This document shows, piece by piece, positions 21,003 through 23,054 of a DNA stretch of 23,054 nt (positions are counted from its first letter, which is position 1; each line of letters opens with the position of its first letter). Location: contig JADFOU010000004.1 in NCBI GenBank assembly GCA_022562655.1, positions 1 through 23,054 on the forward strand. Reading direction: 5' to 3'. The stretch comes from a candidate division TA06 bacterium (GTDB lineage: Bacteria > Hydrothermota > DG-26 > E44-bin18 > JADFOU01). The position numbers and the translations under genes are program-made. A model generated the notes under the pieces. The model saw nothing but the letters and a program-made list of their open reading frames with translations. It was not told the DNA's origin and did no database searches.

Positions 21003-22139
21003 ATGGAGAATGCGAAAGCAATCAAAGGTCTGGTAGGGGTTATAGCGGCTGAAACAAATTTGAGTTTCATTGATGGGATGAAAGGAGTTCTCATCTATAA
21101 AGGATATAATATTCATGCCCTCGCCCAATACTCCACTTTTGAGGAGACCGCCTATCTCCTCTGGTATGGAAAACTCCCGACCCAAAAGGAACTGAAGGAT
21201 CTCAAAGAGACCCTCGTTGCCAATCGATCGATTCCGGATCCCGTATTGAATCTCATCCTGTCCGCTCCCAAGACCGCCAGTCCCATGGATATACTTAGAT
21301 CCGCTGTATCCCTTTTAGGACTTTATGATCAGGACGCTGGTCCGTCTGAAGCGGATTCGGAGGAGGGGAACCTCAGGAAAGCCCAGCGCCTAACAGCCCA
21401 ATTCCCCACCATTATTGCCGCCATCGACCGTCAGCGGCAGGAGAAAAAACCGATCTCTTTCGATCCAAAACTCTCCCATGCTGCAAATTTTTTCTACATG
21501 CTTACCGGGGAACGTCCAACAGAACAGAGGTCAAGAGACTTTGACATCTGCCTCATCCTCCACGCCGACCACGGCTTCAACGCCTCCACCTTCTCCGCCC
21601 GTGTCACCATCTCCACTCTCTCCGACCTTCATTCCGCCATCACGTCTGCCATTGGCACCCTAAAAGGACCCCTCCACGGAGGTGCCAATGAAAGGGTCAT
21701 TCAGATGCTCAAAGAGATTGGGAGTGTAGATCGGGTAGAGACCTTTATCCGAGAGTCCCTTTCTCGTAAGGAGAAGATTCCAGGTTTCGGTCATCGTGTC
21801 TATCGTACAGAAGACCCCAGGGCAACAGTCCTGCGGGAGATGTCCAAGAGACTGGGAGAGGAGAATGGAGAGTCCAAATGGTATGAGATGTCGAGAAAGG
21901 TTGAGGAAGTGATGAAGTCGGATAAGGGTATCAGTCTCAATGTGGATTTCTATTCCGCTTCTGTCTATCATTCTATGGGGATTTCCCCTAAACTCTTCAC
22001 CCCCATCTTTGCTCTTGCTCGTATCATCGGTTGGACAGGGCATGTCATCGAGCAATTGCAGGACAATCGCATTATCCGTCCCAGCGATCTCTATATCGGC
22101 TCCAAAAACCTCAAATATACCCCCATTCAAGAGCGATAG
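21003..22139 (+). CDS. gltA: Citrate synthase
   Basis: A 378-residue citrate synthase of the short type, joining acetyl-CoA and oxaloacetate. Catalytic residues are visible: His225 (GPLHGGANERV), His264 (GFGHRVYRTEDPRA) and Asp315 (LNVDFYSASVYH). Other family stretches are ILHADHGFNASTFSARV and the end RPSDLYIGSKNLKYTPIQER. Closely related 2-methylcitrate synthases share all these, and no prp genes are adjacent, so citrate synthase is the default. ATG 21003 is preferred over GTG 20997 because GAGG at 20992-20995 is seven bases from the ATG and only one from the GTG. Confidence 0.92.
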   Translation: MENAKAIKGLVGVIAAETNLSFIDGMKGVLIYKGYNIHALAQYSTFEETAYLLWYGKLPTQKELKDLKETLVANRSIPDPVLNLILSAPKTASPMDILRSAVSLLGLYDQDAGPSEADSEEGNLRKAQRLTAQFPTIIAAIDRQRQEKKPISFDPKLSHAANFFYMLTGERPTEQRSRDFDICLILHADHGFNASTFSARVTISTLSDLHSAITSAIGTLKGPLHGGANERVIQMLKEIGSVDRVETFIRESLSRKEKIPGFGHRVYRTEDPRATVLREMSKRLGEENGESKWYEMSRKVEEVMKSDKGISLNVDFYSASVYHSMGISPKLFTPIFALARIIGWTGHVIEQLQDNRIIRPSDLYIGSKNLKYTPIQER

Positions 22140-22140
22140 G

Positions 22141-22797
22141 TTGTCTTTTACAGATCTCAATCAACGGGTCATTTCTTGCCGGCGATGTACCCGCCTGGTT
22201 CAGTATCTCTCTGAAATCAAAGCCGAAAATCCCAACTACTGGAGTCGTCCTGTTCCTGGTTTTGGTGATCCAAAGGCAAAAATCCTTATCTTAGGTCTCG
22301 CCCCTGGACGGAAGGGTTCCAATCGGACGGGCAGGATGTTCACCGGAGATGCCTCTGGGGATTTCCTTTATCACACGCTTCACACGTTAGGACTTGCAAA
22401 CCGTCCAAAGGCCTGGAGCTTGGAGGATGGTCTTCGCCTCAAGGGAACTTATATTACAGCAGCAATCCGTTGTGCCCCACCTCAGAACCGCCCTTTGCGA
22501 GAGGAGATTGAGAACTGCTCTCCCTTTTTACGGGAAGAGTTAAGACTACTCAAAAATATAGAAATTGTCATCGCACTGGGTCACATCGCCCACGAGACCT
22601 ATCTCCGGCTCAGAGGCGTCCCTTTGAGCAGAATGCCCTTTCAGCACGGAGCCATTCATCGTTTTCCAAAACCTCCTCATATTATGTTGGATAGCTATCA
22701 CCCCAGCCGTCAGAACACCCAGACTGGCCGCCTCACGCGGCAGATGTTTTTAAAGGTCTTTCGAAAGGCAGTGAAACTTGTAAACTTCTCAAATTAG
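22141..22797 (+). CDS. Family 5 (UDGb-type) uracil-DNA glycosylase
   Basis: A 218-residue iron-sulfur uracil-DNA glycosylase that removes uracil and related lesions. Cluster cysteines Cys13 and Cys16 (SCRRCTRLV), Cys111 (IRCAPPQNRP) and Cys126 (ENCSPFL) are present, with active-site motif GLAPGRKGSNRTGRMFTGD and the second motif DSYHPSRQNTQTGRLT, which together mark family 5. The open frame extends far upstream inside the citrate synthase gene. I take TTG 22141, directly after the citrate synthase stop, because the family starts about ten residues before the first cysteine pair. Probably translated by coupling. The upstream gene must be the source of the transcript. Confidence 0.85.
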   Translation: MSFTDLNQRVISCRRCTRLVQYLSEIKAENPNYWSRPVPGFGDPKAKILILGLAPGRKGSNRTGRMFTGDASGDFLYHTLHTLGLANRPKAWSLEDGLRLKGTYITAAIRCAPPQNRPLREEIENCSPFLREELRLLKNIEIVIALGHIAHETYLRLRGVPLSRMPFQHGAIHRFPKPPHIMLDSYHPSRQNTQTGRLTRQMFLKVFRKAVKLVNFSN

Positions 22798-22806
22798 GAG
22801 GTTCAA

Positions 22807-23054
22807 ATGGCAAATGAATTCATTCATATAGAGATTCCGGTCAAGGATTTCGAAAAGGCGAAGAAGTTCTACTCGGGTGTCTTTGACTGGAAGGTGGAAA
22901 TTCTGCCTCCCGAGATGAACTATGCTCTCTTCTCCGCTCCTAAGGGGCCAGGGGGAGGGTTCACCAAGGTGAAAGAGAAAGCAAAACCCGGAGGAATCGT
23001 AAACTACATCCTCGTCAACAGCATTGAAACAACGCTGACTAAGATAGAGGAATT
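22807..23054 (+). CDS. VOC/glyoxalase-superfamily protein, 5' part (cut by window edge)
   Basis: The first 82 codons read MANEFIHIEIPVKDFEKAKK, then FYSGVFDWKVE, and an FSAPKGPGGGFTKV stretch. This is the standard N-terminal half of a VOC-fold protein of the bleomycin-resistance/dioxygenase type, often annotated as glyoxalase. AGGAGG at 22797-22802 precedes the ATG at a five-base-class spacing. The gene begins ten bases after the glycosylase stop. The protein runs off the right edge, so the substrate or metal residues of the second half cannot be seen. Confidence 0.8.
   Translation, partial: MANEFIHIEIPVKDFEKAKKFYSGVFDWKVEILPPEMNYALFSAPKGPGGGFTKVKEKAKPGGIVNYILVNSIETTLTKIEE

Overview
The window looks like two different genomes, or two very different chromosomal blocks, joined inside one gene. 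Bases 1 to about 5,730 are GC-rich, with G or C at most third codon positions. They carry accessory content: a CoA-transferase, amidohydrolase, VOC and HMG-CoA-lyase-like catabolic cluster, an IS91-type transposase, a HigBA toxin-antitoxin remnant, and cytidine deaminase. From about 5,760 onward GC is clearly lower, AT-ending codons are common, and the genes are mostly housekeeping. The switch falls inside an intact reading frame for isocitrate dehydrogenase (icd), in a strongly conserved stretch. A chimeric metagenome assembly is the first explanation to exclude; real homologous recombination is the alternative. By gene order the right part resembles Desulfobacterota/Deltaproteobacteria (inference only). 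The left part could be any high-GC proteobacterium-like lineage.

Left block: a 5'-truncated GntR/UTRA regulator on the minus strand abuts the 3' end of a CaiB/BaiF CoA-transferase on the plus strand. Then follow an isochorismatase-family amidase, a VOC protein and an HMG-CoA-lyase-like enzyme, closely spaced as in an operon. Around 2,540-2,615 there is a short minus-strand scrap of a PLP enzyme and then an IS91-family transposase lacking its N-terminus. HigA with only the C-terminal half of HigB follows, then cdd (minus) and icd (plus), which are divergent. At least three gene-fragment junctions occur in the first 4.2 kb.

Right block: yceD-rpmF-plsX-fabH-fabD-fabG-acpP-fabF-rnc (lipid synthesis, L32 and RNase III), etfB-etfA, then a Gld-type ABC export module (ATPase, ABC-2 permease, GldG-like auxiliary protein, DUF4340 protein). 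After these come a single-domain response regulator, a region of gene remnants, citrate synthase behind a good sigma-70-type promoter, a family-5 uracil-DNA glycosylase, and a VOC protein cut by the window edge.

The most unusual feature is the intercistronic DNA of the right block. Nearly every gap between co-directional genes is filled by an imperfect or perfect inverted repeat made from a small set of words. One family runs GTTAAATGG after the stop codon and TTTAACCAATTAC just before the next start codon. The repeats supply stop codons and C-terminal residues of upstream genes, take the place of a Shine-Dalgarno sequence before many starts, and appear as in-frame insertions inside FabD, the ABC ATPase and the GldG-like protein. 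No tRNA, rRNA or CRISPR array was recognised.
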